Positions 38,038-50,756 of a stretch of DNA of 64,000 nucleotides are shown here, in pieces. Both the position numbers and the translations under genes were made by a program. The stretch's first letter is position 1; each line of letters begins with the position of its first letter. Source of the stretch: Azadirachta indica (taxonomy: Eukaryota; Streptophyta; Magnoliopsida; Sapindales; Meliaceae); assembly GCA_022749755.1 (NCBI GenBank), contig JAGQDM010000070.1, forward strand, positions 4,761,183 to 4,825,182, read 5' to 3'. The notes beneath the pieces were generated by a model. That model was not told the origin of the DNA. It saw nothing but the letters and a program-made list of their open reading frames with translations, and did not search any database.

Positions 38038-41000
38038 ATGGCTTCTTCTAGTTATTATTATTCTTCCGTTTCTTCTTTGTTATTGATGTTATTAGCCTCT
38101 GCTTCCTGCTGTTACGGTTTCGGTACGTTCGGGTACAATATCCATCATCGTTATTCGGATCCGGTTAAAGGGATTCTCGCCGTTGATGACCTACCGGAGA
38201 AAGGAAGTTACGCTTACTATTCTGCTCTGGCCCACCGTGACCGTCTTTTCCGTGGACGTGGACTTGCCAACGCGAATGATCAGATACCGTTAACTTTTAA
38301 CTACGGAAATGATACTTATCGACTCAATGCTTTGGGATTGTATGTACTCTTTTTCTCTGTTTCGCCGTACTATCCTCTGTTTCTTTCTTCTATTTTTTTT
38401 TTTTTAAATTCTTTGTTTTCTTATTTGAATCGTAGGAATTGTAATTTGGTGATCCGTTTTCAGTTTATTCTCCCGAGTCTACTGACTTTAACAGCATTGG
38501 TTAGCGTTATTCATTTGATGCATCAACATTAATTTTCAAACTAATAAACTGTAATTCTTATGTGCTAAATGTTAGTTAGTGTTATGATGCAGCATCTTAA
38601 AACAGAATAATCTACGTTTTCATATTCAAATTAATCTCATTTCAATAAATGTAAGAAAATCGATTTTTTTGTTTATATATACATATAATATATGCGTTTT
38701 TTGGGTAGATAAATTTTGTTTTGGATTTTTTATGGAATATGTGTTTTAGATTTTGTGGATTTTTTTTTGAATATATATTTAGAAATATTTTCTAGTAATT
38801 TTCTCCGTTTAGTTTTTATGGTTGTCAATTTATAAGGTCAAGTGTTTATATTTCTCTGTAATACTATTAAGACTATAATAATATCAACTACCAGATGAGT
38901 TGGTGTTAAAGTTTTGAAATGATTATGGCATGGACTAATCTTTCCCCTGTTTTTCTTGGAAATTCAGCTTACATTATGCCAATGTTTCCGTGGGGACTCC
39001 GGACTTATCTTTTATAGTGGCACTTGACACTGGCAGTGATTTGTTCTGGTTGCCGTGTGATTGTTCTGCTTGCGTGCGTGGCTTTAATTCTACTAATGGA
39101 CAGGTGTGATCTTTGCTTTGAGTTTTGCTTTTTCTTAAATTTTTTATTAGCGGTTTGTTGGATGGACAGGTTTGATCTTTGGTGTAACTCATATTTTCTG
39201 AGGTTTTTGTTTGATTTGGGCAAATTTTGAGGTAGACTTGTTTGTCAAAGGGTACATTTTGAGAACTATTATTACATTTTTGAATGGCAAAGAGATTTTG
39301 AAATTGAAACTCAGAAACTTAGCATGCTTGCATGATGGTGCTTGATAGCTATGAGTCTTCTTGTATTCATCATGACTTTTTCAATGTCATTTCTGGTAAA
39401 ACTATTAATTTCAATAGAGTGCTTGAAAAGCATTCTCAAAGGTTACCCAAGTGCGTATTTGCTGGGACAGCATTTTTTATTTACCAACAACCTGGCTATA
39501 TATTCAATGAATTCCCCCTTTTGTGTTCTGTTTGTTGATAAAATTTATATCTGATTCATATGTTTTTACTCTCCTCTGATTTCTTGTAATACAGGTGATT
39601 GAATTTAATATCTACAGCCCTAATACATCATCAACAAGTTCAAGAGTTCCTTGTAACAGCGGCTTGTGTGAACTAGAGAGCCAGTGTCCTTCCGCCAGTA
39701 GCACTTGTCCTTATGTTGTTCGTTATCTTTCTGATGCCACATCATCAAATGGGTTCTTGGTAGAGGATGTATTGCACCTGATCACAGATGATAAGCAAAC
39801 TAAACCTGTTGATTCTCGAATTACCTTTGGGTTGGTATTTTCTTTTTCTGTTGAAACCTCCCTTGTGGTTTTGGTGTACAAATGCAACTGTTGCAGTTAA
39901 TATAAAAGGGGTGTTTTCTTTGCAATTATTACTTCTACAACTGGAGTGAAATAGTTTAGGGACAGAAAAATCCTTTCTCTGAGGTTCTTGATGCTCAGGG
40001 TCTTAATGATATCATCAAACATCAATTTATGTTACTTTCAATTATTATTTGCAGCTGTGGTCAAGTTCAGTCTGGTTCATTCTTGAATGGTGCAGCTCCT
40101 AATGGTCTATTTGGGCTTGGTATGGACAACACATCAGTTCCTAGCATGTTAGCCAATCAAGGGCTAATTCCAAATTCCTTTTCCATGTGTTTTGGATCTG
40201 ATGGATCTGGGAGAATCAGTTTTGGGGATAAAGGAAGCTTAGGCCAAGGAGAAACTCCATTTTATCTTGGGCAATCACAGTAAGTGGCAATTTCCTAATT
40301 TTTGTACAAGTTTGGTTTATATGCAATCTAGCCCAACATTCATGCTGGCTTTACTGATCTTTTTGTGTTAAAACTACTTTAACAGTCCAACTTACAATGT
40401 CACCGTCACTCAAATAAGTGTTGGGGGTAAAGATGCTAATATAGAGTTTAGTGCAATTTTTGACTCGGGTACCTCATTTACATACTTGAATGACCCAGCT
40501 TATACACAAATTTCTGAGACTGTAAGTACTTTAAAATATTTATTTTAACCTGTTAAATGAAGTTTCAGTTTATTATGAGTAACCTGTGCATTTCGGCAGT
40601 TCAACTCCCTGGCTAAGGAAAAACGAGACACGTCTGATTCTGATCTCCCTTTTGAGTACTGCTATATATTAAGGTCATATCTACATTTAATAGGCTGCAG
40701 TTGTGTTAGCTTTTCCATCTAAAATCAAACACTGACATTTTTCTTTGCGTGCAGTCTGAATCAAACCAGCATCAAATATCCTGTTGTGAATCTCACAATG
40801 AAAGGTGGTGACCCATTTTATGTCAATGATCCAATTGTCATTGTAGAAGCTGCGGTAAGATTTACTGATATGATTTTTAGTCCTGCCTGAGGACTTGTAC
40901 TGAATTTTATTCTTGTGTCTCCAGGATTTGTATTTATACTGTCTGGGTGTCGTCAAAAGTAATAATGTGAATATCATTGGACGTGAGTATCTTCTTATGC

Positions 41001-42103
41001 TAATTTCTGTAACTTTCTATGCATATTGATGTTTTGGTTCCCCATGAATTGCTGATTTTCAAATTAAACTTTAGTCTAATTCATGCTACCTTTATTCTCT
41101 CTCTCTCTCTCTCTCTCTCTTCCCTTTTCTAGAAGAGAAGTGACTGATAAGAAATTGCTGTTGGTAGATAGGTCAGACTCAAGCATCACATTCATCTCAT
41201 CTTACATATGTTTAATATAGCAACAATGTTACAAACTTGTAATCGTTATGGCTCACAACTCTTTCTGGCATCCACTATCATTTGCTGGTTTTATGTTCTA
41301 TCCTTGTCAGAAATTAATAATCATGATATGACGAGAATAATATTGCTCTCTTCACTGAATAAGTTAAATAGCCAGCTTGATTTTCAAGGAAGCCACATGC
41401 AAGCATAGGTGCATACACACATTTACATACCCCCATATATATGTATATACATATATATGTATATGTATATGTATATATGAAAATACATGTACATTCATCT
41501 TTCTCTTGTTTCTTTCTTTTGTGTGTCTGAACTTTCTCAAGGATCTAGTTATTTCTGTTGCAAAACCTTAATGAACCTAGGATTCTCAAGAAAGAAGTGG
41601 TTCGATTTTGAGTTATAACTACGTTGATATAACTCTTGGCCCCTAAACATCACTAACAGCCATATTGAAATTTATTTATGCATCAAGTATGGTTGCTTAT
41701 ACTAAGAATTTATTTCCTTCAACCCAGAGAACTTCATGACTGGTTATAACATAATCTTTGATCGAGAGAAGAACGTTTTGGGTTGGAAGCCATCAGACTG
41801 TGAGTATAATTCTTTCATCTGAATTGACTGACTTCTTTCTTTCCTTTTCTCATAACTTGAACTTCTATCGTTATAACACTGAGATCTATTTGTTCAGGTT
41901 CTGGTGTCGAGAACTCCAGTACTCTTCCAGTTCACCCACCAAAATCTTCAGTTCCCCCTGCAACTGCTCTCAATCCAGAAGCCACAGCTGGCAACAAGTC
42001 TCCCGCATCTGCACGACCATCTATAAGTCATTCTCCTAAGTTGCAACCTTTTGCATGGGCTCTACTCATGATGATTCTAGTTCCATTCTTTGCCATTATC
42101 TGA
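38038..42103 (+). CDS. Secreted aspartyl protease family protein, tandem copy B
   Basis: Paralogue of copy A, 514 residues from ten exons: 38038-38339, 38968-39103, 39595-39830, 40055-40279, 40386-40521, 40600-40673, 40755-40854, 40925-40982, 41728-41799, 41898-42103. Exons 2-9 have exactly the lengths of copy A (136, 236, 225, 136, 74, 100, 58, 72 nt) and the same phases. Signal peptide: a Ser/Tyr-rich start then LLLMLLASASCCYGF. Catalytic Asp121 lies in VALDTGSDLFW and Asp326 in IFDSGTSFTY, both intact. The C-terminus differs from copy A: a Pro/Ser/Thr-rich linker followed by a hydrophobic tail (AWALLMMILVPFFAII), again suggesting GPI anchoring. Introns carry CT and AT/GT microsatellites. 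Likely an apoplastic or membrane-anchored protease; substrate unknown. The first and last exons have diverged most, which may separate targeting or anchoring from catalysis. Confidence 0.93.
41097..41120. repeat. (CT)n microsatellite in protease copy B intron 8
   Basis: About 12 CT units in the 745-bp intron between exons 8 and 9. A further imperfect (AT/GTAT)n stretch lies in the same intron at about 41435-41478. Confidence 0.9.
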
Positions 42104-43225
42104 ATCTGATAATTCGTTTGATCATTTTGAGGGTATTCTTCCATCCCTGTATCATATGCGTTGATGATCACTTATTTCAGGACATGATTAATTGGAAGCT
42201 TTTTGGCTCCCCATTTTTGGTGTTGGTAGCATTTATTTAAAGCTAGGGGTTGTAAATATATATTTCCTATGAACACAGACCAGTATTATAGAATTATTTC
42301 ATTTGGAGTTAGCACTTCTTTTAAATTGTGCATCTGGTTTTTAACTTTCAATTGCCTTTTCATTTGGACATTCATATTCCATCACTCTTTAAGATATTAC
42401 ACACCATTGAGCCCTCGTGACCTTGAATATCCCTATGGTCCAACACTTTTCCTTCCACTTGGAAGCACAAGGGCAGGGCTGATCTATTGTCGCACCTATT
42501 TTGTGCAAAATTTACCAAAAAACTCATCGACCTCTTTGTGAATAAGTTATTTTTATTATATTAAGTTGGAGCTTATTAATTATTATTTTGTAAAAATCTC
42601 AAAACAAACAGAAGCCTTAAACATTCGTTCCTTCTCAGAAATTAGTAGAGCAAGTTCTTGCAGATGAATAGATAAGAGGGATTAGAAAATAGGATGTAAT
42701 AATATACGGTAATATTTTTAAAGAATTACTTTTAAATAAACTCGTTTGTATTTAATTATGAAAAATGAAATACACAAAAAATATCAAAAGGCTTGGGACA
42801 CCTGCAGCTAATGGGCTAATTCAAGTCATTCAACTCTTTGGATGAATGAGAAATCCTGAAAACAATTACATGACTTCTGCAGACACAGTTCATTCAGCTG
42901 CAAAATCGAAGTTTTTATATCACGTTTCGGGTATTTTGCAACTTTCACCATCATCTGTCAAATAACTTTTACATTGCCAATCAACATAATATCCATGGTC
43001 GAAGATCCAACACCAATACTCCTTTCTTTTTCTGCAAGTAAATTAAACTTCCCAAAAGCACAACAAAAGGCCCTAGATGTTTAAAACTATTTAACTTAGT
43101 TATGGACTGTGGGGGCCAAAAAAAAAAAAAGCGACTCCACTCCTTGTCCTTCTGAAACTGTCACTTACTCTCAGTTTCTGCACAGTGATGATAACATCCC
43201 AGTAAACAAAACTGCTATCTTCTCT
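42104..43225. other. Convergent spacer between protease copy B and ESF1
   Basis: 3'UTRs of two converging genes. No gene or element boundary recognised. The frame at 42269-42541 has no domain and probably lies in or beyond the protease 3'UTR. Confidence 0.6.
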
Positions 43226-46200
43226 TCATTTCATCTTTTTATGTAATTTGACCTTCTTCTTTACAGATTGAACCAACGTTGAAATGTCATGTTTCTCCTC
43301 TATATCTTTAGATTGAATCCCATCATCATTTGTCTTTGGCATCTTACCATTAGAAGGTAGATGGATTTGCTTGGATTTCATCTTCAGTGATCTAACTAAT
43401 GAAGACAACTCATGCTTTTCCTTCTTTGATTTGGAAGCATCAGACTTTGTGTGTGTGAGTGTTCCAGGATTGTCATATTGCAATTCAGCATTTGTTGGTG
43501 ACTCAATAGGCTCTTTGTTTGCCAGTTCTCGCCGGTCACCGTTCTGCTGCTTCTGTGCTACCTGTCGGGCATAAGCTGCACTCCTGCAATAGAAAACTCA
43601 GATCTTCAGCACACAATCTCAGAAGCCAATTTATGAATTATGAAGCATTTATGATAGAAAAACTTTAGAATCTTTTGAAGAGTTGCAAAACAATAATTAA
43701 TTTTCATGAAAGGAAAGAAATGGTTAATTGGGAGAAAAGGATCATCAAACATTAAATACACTCAAGGTCAGTTTGGTTAAACAATATGCTTTAACATGCT
43801 AACTTTTGGTTAATAATATTGCATATGCTAATTAATGTTCTGAAACAAATTTAAGTTGGCTCACACACAAGATTGTTCATACCTTTTGAACTGTGGATCA
43901 GTAGGATCCAAAGCAAAAAGAGGAGAAGTAAACAAAGCTGAAAACCGAGGATCATCATAATCAGCGGTAGGTATTTTATCTTCATCTGGAACTTCTTTTC
44001 CCTTTTTCCCTTTGGCCTTTTTACATTTCAAATTGTATCCCTTGAGACCATTCTCTGCCCTCTTGTCATCAGCAAGTAATAACTCGAGCTCTGCTGTGCT
44101 TGCATTTGCATCCATATCTGTATCTTGCTGCTGCTTACCTTCTTTATCACTCTTACCCCAATGCTCCTTACTTTTTTTGACTGGAGGCTCTTCAACAAAG
44201 AAATCATCAGGTTCTTCTACTGGTTCGTGATCTGTATCGCTACTGTCATCATCTGATGAATAGTTTGATTTATTTTTCCTAGCCTTCTTTGTCTCACGTC
44301 TTTTTCTGAGATAAGCCTCCCAAACTGTTTCTGATTTCTTATCTTTTTTCTCTAGAATGCGCTTGCTTATGTCCTCCAAACCAGTATTGAAAGTGACCTC
44401 CATATCCTGGCCATCCTCCTCAACATCTTCATCAGAACCATCACCAGACTGAAGTAAAGCACGGTACTTATCTCGCTTTTTACTCTTTTTATCAGATTGC
44501 TCCTCTATAACATCATTGTCTTCATCATCAGTTTCACTCTCCTCAGAAGCCAAAAACTCTTTTAATTCCAAGTCAGCAAGCTATATAAACACAAATCCCT
44601 CGTCAGTACAGAAGAAAAGCAGACAAACATTAACGAATTCTAAAGAGTGGAAAATTATAAACAACTATCACTTCTATATTGCCATCTCTATTTTCATTGT
44701 CTTTGAATACAGCGAAAAGATGAACGTCATGTCATATTATATTAAACTGAAACTTCACAGGAGACAGCATAATCATCAGAAGTAACATTTATAATGGATT
44801 CCAGTTAAGCATACCAACCTGATCAGCATTAAATTTTCGATTCAAGGTTTTTACACGCTCTGGTTCATCGTCATCCCAAGAAAGCTGAACGTTGCTATGC
44901 TGCAGTGCTTTTGTAAAAAAATCTAAACCCCCATAGTTCGCAGGTGCCTGAAAAAAGATGGGGAAATCAACATTTTATAATTGCTGCTTTACCTAGCCTC
45001 TACGTACCCAGGTCTTAAAAAAGGTTGCAATATATGATAGCAAGATTTAGCCACCAGAAAAAAATCAAAAGAAACATTTATATTTCATTATGATGGTACC
45101 CAATAACCATACTTTTATTGCTACAAGACAGAGTATTAAAAACCCTCGCCCATATCTTTATACAAACATAAGCTCCTTTCAATCATATTGAAGAAATATG
45201 TACCTCCGCCGCAACATCTTGTGGTGGATATTTAAACTCCATATTGTCAGGAATAAATCTCAAATCCAGCTTGTTTGAGGATCTTTCAAACTCAACACCA
45301 TCACAAGCTTTGTAAAGGTAATCTGCTGTTGCACTCGAATCACACTCCACTACAGCATAGTAGTACCTGGGAAAAACACAAGAAAAATTATATGAATACA
45401 TCAAAAGAGAAAGTGGAAAACTAAGGCATACAACATATAAAGTGTAATGTCTAGTAGCAGTGAACTACATTAAGCGGCTCCGTTGACTAAGCATTCAAAC
45501 TAAATATGAAGATCACAACTGACACTTTGTCTGGCATCTCTTTTAGTTTTTTTGTACAAGAAAACAGAAAACACCAACAATGATAATATCTTAAAGCTTG
45601 TGTTATGAATAATATGCATGATAGAACCCTCACTAGTGGCAGAAAGAACAGAGTGTAAGAGACTATTTAGTTAGTGGGGATTAAAGAGTAAAAATTCATA
45701 TGGAGAAATATAAATGAGGCAGAATATAAGACCGTCCAAAAAGCGAAGAAACTATGCAACTTAATGACTCAAACAGGCTCGAAATTCAGAAATGAGAATC
45801 CTAGGCTTAAAATCTGTGATAGAATAAGGTATGCCAAAGCTATTAAATTTTCACCAGCCCCATTTAAAGTAGGCAAGCCGGAGACTGCCTTCATGCAAGA
45901 GACAGTATATTTGCCAAATCAACCAAACATGCTGATTCCCAGCAACATCGTTGAGGCTTCCATCAGTGGATGTAACAGCTATTCTTTAAAAAGAAATTGA
46001 AAAAAGAAAAAAAATTTCTTTCCTCTTTTGAGAAAGGATGAGATCCAATCATTCTTTCTGCCCCAAGCATCATTTCCATTGAGCAATCTCTACTCATCCG
46101 TACAATCATATGTTGAAAACAGAATAGAAATAAAAAGAAAATATAGACATAGACAAGAAATATTTTTAACCGAAATGCATAGAAAGTCAGAAATTTGCTA

Positions 46201-47269
46201 TAAATTACCTTAGCCTGCTTTTCTCATAGGCACGCAATTTTTCCACATCAATTTTATCATTATCCTCTTCGTCACTGTTCTCATTTTCACCATCAAATAA
46301 ACCAACAGGCCCATGAATTTCTTCCTCTTTCATACACTGAATACCGAACTCAGAAGGATAGACTGCCACAGACAAAATTTGCCCACCTTTGGGTAGAAAG
46401 GAGTTCAGTATTACATACAAATCAACAGCCTACATCACAGCCAAGAAAACTTTGAGCCTAATAATGAACAAATATTTACCACAAGAAAATAATTCATTTC
46501 TACTAAAAAATTTCCTAGAATACATTTCTTTTTCAGCTTTACAATTCTAGAGCTAAATAGATTACCTTAACATGTCTCCAGTCCATATTAACTACAGCAA
46601 GCCTGTGCGTTTCTTTTTCAATTTCCGGTATAGCTTCTTGCTGTTCCACATAATAAATTCATAAATTTAACAAAAAAAATTATAGTAAAAATCAATTTGA
46701 AGTTCTTACCGCAACAAAAAAACAAATATTTTTCAATTAAATAACAAAAAATATGAAAATTCTACCGCTTCTTCAGACCCTTCATCCATATAAACGTCGT
46801 CTTCTTCATCAGTTGTGCTCTCCTCCAAGTCATCTTCCTCCTCCGACTCAGGCGGTGACACCACGTCAGCATTTCCCTCCAATTCACTCTCGCTCTCGCT
46901 CTCACTTTTCTCTTCTTTCTCTTTCTCCTCTTCCTTTTCAATTTCTTTATCCTCATCACTTCCTTTATCCTCTTCTTCTTCAATTCGATAATAATGTTGC
47001 AGAGAGCTTTTCGAGCTTTTCAGCTTATTCTTCGGCTTGCCTCTTTTGTCAAACGGTGCAGACGACGAAGCAAAGTTTTTGTCGGTGAACATGCGGTCGA
47101 ATCGGGAGTCGATCGCAACCTTCGATTTCTGCTTCGGAACATGCTGAAACCTAGGGTCCGAGTGTACGGCCGCGAATCGAGCATCTGTAATGATCTTTCT
47201 GTTCTCACCGTTGTTATCTGATTCAGCATTTGGCTTGTTTCTTGTTTTGTTTTTGTTTTTGGATCCCAT
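43226..47269 (-). CDS. ESF1: Pre-rRNA-processing protein ESF1
   Basis: Nucleolar ribosome-biogenesis factor needed in yeast for 18S rRNA maturation within the small-subunit pathway. Exons in coding order: 47269-46766, 46640-46566, 46429-46209, 45366-45204, 44947-44819, 44580-43883, 43583-43226; 2,148 nt, 715 residues, in frame throughout. The N-terminus has the conserved DARFAAVHSDPRFQ and VAIDSRFDRMF. A long Glu/Lys/Ser acidic tract follows, as in homologues. The RNA-binding-like core has RLAVVNMDWRHVKAVDLYVI, LPKGGQILSVAVYPSEFG and YYYAVVECDSSATADYLY. Then come DDDEPERVKTLNRKF and a second acidic region. The NUC153 motif DDPRFSALFTSPLFALDPTD is followed by a Lys-rich tail with likely nuclear localisation signals. 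Length and order agree with the family. It is probably constitutively expressed. The start is the first Met of the conserved N-terminus. Confidence 0.95.
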
Positions 47270-48222
47270 TGCGAATTCTACGGTGTGCAGCTGATCAGAG
47301 GATAGGAGGGGAAGTAAACTGAATCAAGATTTAACCGTTAGGGTTTAAGGAAAATGCGGTTGATGATGCTAATTGTTTGGATGCAGGAATTAGTAAGACC
47401 AAAACCTGTTTTGCTTAAACTGCCACTACTTGGGCCTAGAGAAATTCAAATTGGGTCGGTACTTCAAGTTGAGCCCAATAGGCTAAGATAAGGAGTCTTT
47501 TGGGCCTGGAACGATTAAAATCATTATTTTATTATTATTTTTTAATAAAATATATTTATTCCGACTTGGCTGGTAAGCGTATAAGGCTATAACAGATCTT
47601 AAACCTGTCGGGTGTTGTTGGATAAGAAACCTACCGTTGAAAGTAGAAGAAAAGAAATTGAAAACTTAAGAAATTAACAATCTTTTTGAAGAAAGAAATA
47701 ACGATTCTGATAGCTTAATTCTAACCACCTTCAGGCTTCAGCAATCATTCTTTTACTAAATTGTAGGGCCATATTGCCACAATGTTGAAATATGTTATTT
47801 GATGAATTTGCTTGTCATGAGCCTTCTTTTCAATTCAGTTATCAAAAAGCAAAACTATGTCATGGTGAACTATTGCACCCGAAAGGTTATATCATAGCTA
47901 CCAAAAGCTTCATGGTGAAAATGGACAATGGTTTATGGAAATTTAAGGATATTTTTTAATTAAAATAAATTTAGATTGTATTTCAAATTGAGATGTTGTA
48001 ATTTAGAAATTACGTTCTAAAATAAAGGTATTAAAAAGCACTATTGTTTTAAACTAAGTCCTAATATGTAGAATGAAATAACTAACTATTACTTAAAATG
48101 TTTAGTAAACACCTATTTTTATTTGATAATTAATATCGTTCACTTACTCGTTTATATATATTTAATTGTTGTGCGTGTGGCTACAAAGTTAAGAAGAAAC
48201 ATACATAGGACGGTTAAGTATT

Positions 48223-48460
48223 GCCAAAACAAGGCCTGATCTTCCACATGATCTATTTTGATGAGTAGTTATTTTACTCAAAAAGTAATATTCAATTGTG
48301 AATAGGCAATAGAGTTCAGTAAAATATGTCTCTCTGCAGATAAATTTGATTAAGATTATGATGCCAAAACAAGGCTTGACCATCAACATGATGAACTGTA
48401 AAGAGTTATTATATTAAATAAAAGTGATATTCAATTATGAATAGGCCTTAAAATTCAGAG
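48223..48460. repeat. 140-bp direct repeat in the promoter of peroxidase copy 1
   Basis: GCCAAAACAAGGC begins at 48223 and again at 48363. Each is followed by ACATGAT, a GAGT(A)GTTAT block, TATTCAATTxTGAATAGGC and TTCAG. The equivalent promoter of peroxidase copy 2 has one such block (from about 53595), so an extra duplication affected unit 1 only. Confidence 0.8.
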
Positions 48461-48641
48461 AAGAAAAAAAAAAACCAGCAAATTTGATCAATATATATCA
48501 GCTGATAGATGTGACATTAGATCGTCTTGTAGGATTTGCTAGAATCCTTAATATACAAGACTCCATTATTGCCATTTTGGCTAACAAATTCTTTTCGATG
48601 GGGCCAAATTTGAAACACTGTCAACAGCAAATCTCGGCCTC

Positions 48642-48649
48642 TATAAATA
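48642..48649 (+). promoter_or_regulatory. TATA box of peroxidase copy 1
   Basis: TATAAATA lies 65-72 bp upstream of the ATG at 48714 in a block (CTATAAATACCCTTATTA) conserved in the other copy. Its conservation in the duplicate supports function. Confidence 0.75.
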
Positions 48650-48713
48650 CCCTTATTATGCTTAATCATCTCCGCAGAAAATCATAGTTAACAGCTAAAA
48701 GAGAACTTTAATA

Positions 48714-49913
<1,200 letters not shown>

Positions 49914-50756
49914 GGATCAATATGGTGATATCTCAGCTTAGTAATTAGTTCTAGTCTATGTTATCTTATTAAAGCTGCAAAAATATGTCCTATTTGGTTT
50001 CATATGGCAGAATAGCAACCATATCATTGTAATAAATTTCAAGCATAAAATATAAGACTTGATCTACAACATATTATATGTTGTGACTTTAAGAATTAAA
50101 CAAATGAATCAGAGTGCTATATGCACAACTCTTATATGCAGCGAGGATTCAGACAGCTATTCCAACCACAACCATGATCATCCTTATATTCCATATGCTG
50201 GAGAGAACTTAAGAGACGTCAAATTATTAAGGCAGGAAAGCAGGCTTTTTGGGGCAATAGAATCCAAGATAAATCCTTTCATCGATACAAATAACAAACG
50301 AACTAACTCTTAGACAATGCAAACTGTTTTAGGGGTTTACTCTGGCTTTATTCATAAACAGGCATCTGATCTTAGGCATTTACATACCTGGATATTATAA
50401 TAAACATTACTGTGTTGAATGAAAAAGTACCAAACAACTTTTCCAAAAGTAATTCAAATCAATCCCTAGAAATGTCTACATATTTCTATCTGCATTGCAA
50501 AATAAACAGCCAACAGAAGTTTCATAACTTTTCAAATATGAGCCAACAGTGTAGTCAAGTTAGAAAGTCATTTTCAAACCACAATAACAAACCACATTGA
50601 ACGCTAATCCTATGTCCTCAACAGACCAAAGTAAAATTTCAAGAAGCTATGTCCACAGAAAGAACTTGCATCCGAAAATGACATTTCTTATTGTCCATGA
50701 TGAGCAGCAGAAATCCACAAACATAAGTTATTTCAGTCAACCAGAATATTAATCAT
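49914..50756. other. Spacer between peroxidase copy 1 and the methyltransferase pseudogene
   Basis: Peroxidase 3'UTR with a likely polyadenylation signal (AATAAA at about 50031), then sequence homologous to 55170-56134. Short frames here have no domain and are not conserved in the duplicate. Confidence 0.6.

Larger units (their letters stand above)
47270..48713. promoter_or_regulatory. Divergent intergenic region: ESF1 promoter and peroxidase copy 1 promoter
   Basis: Left part is 5' flank of ESF1 (-). From about 47760 the sequence is homologous to 53080 onward and so belongs to duplication unit 1. The proximal peroxidase promoter contains a 140-bp direct repeat and a TATA box listed separately. 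Confidence 0.65.

Noticed and set aside
46753..47088. Plus-strand frame of 111 residues
   Set aside because: Complement of the Glu/Lys-rich repeat in ESF1 exon 1, which gives Leu/Ser/Pro-rich frames by composition.
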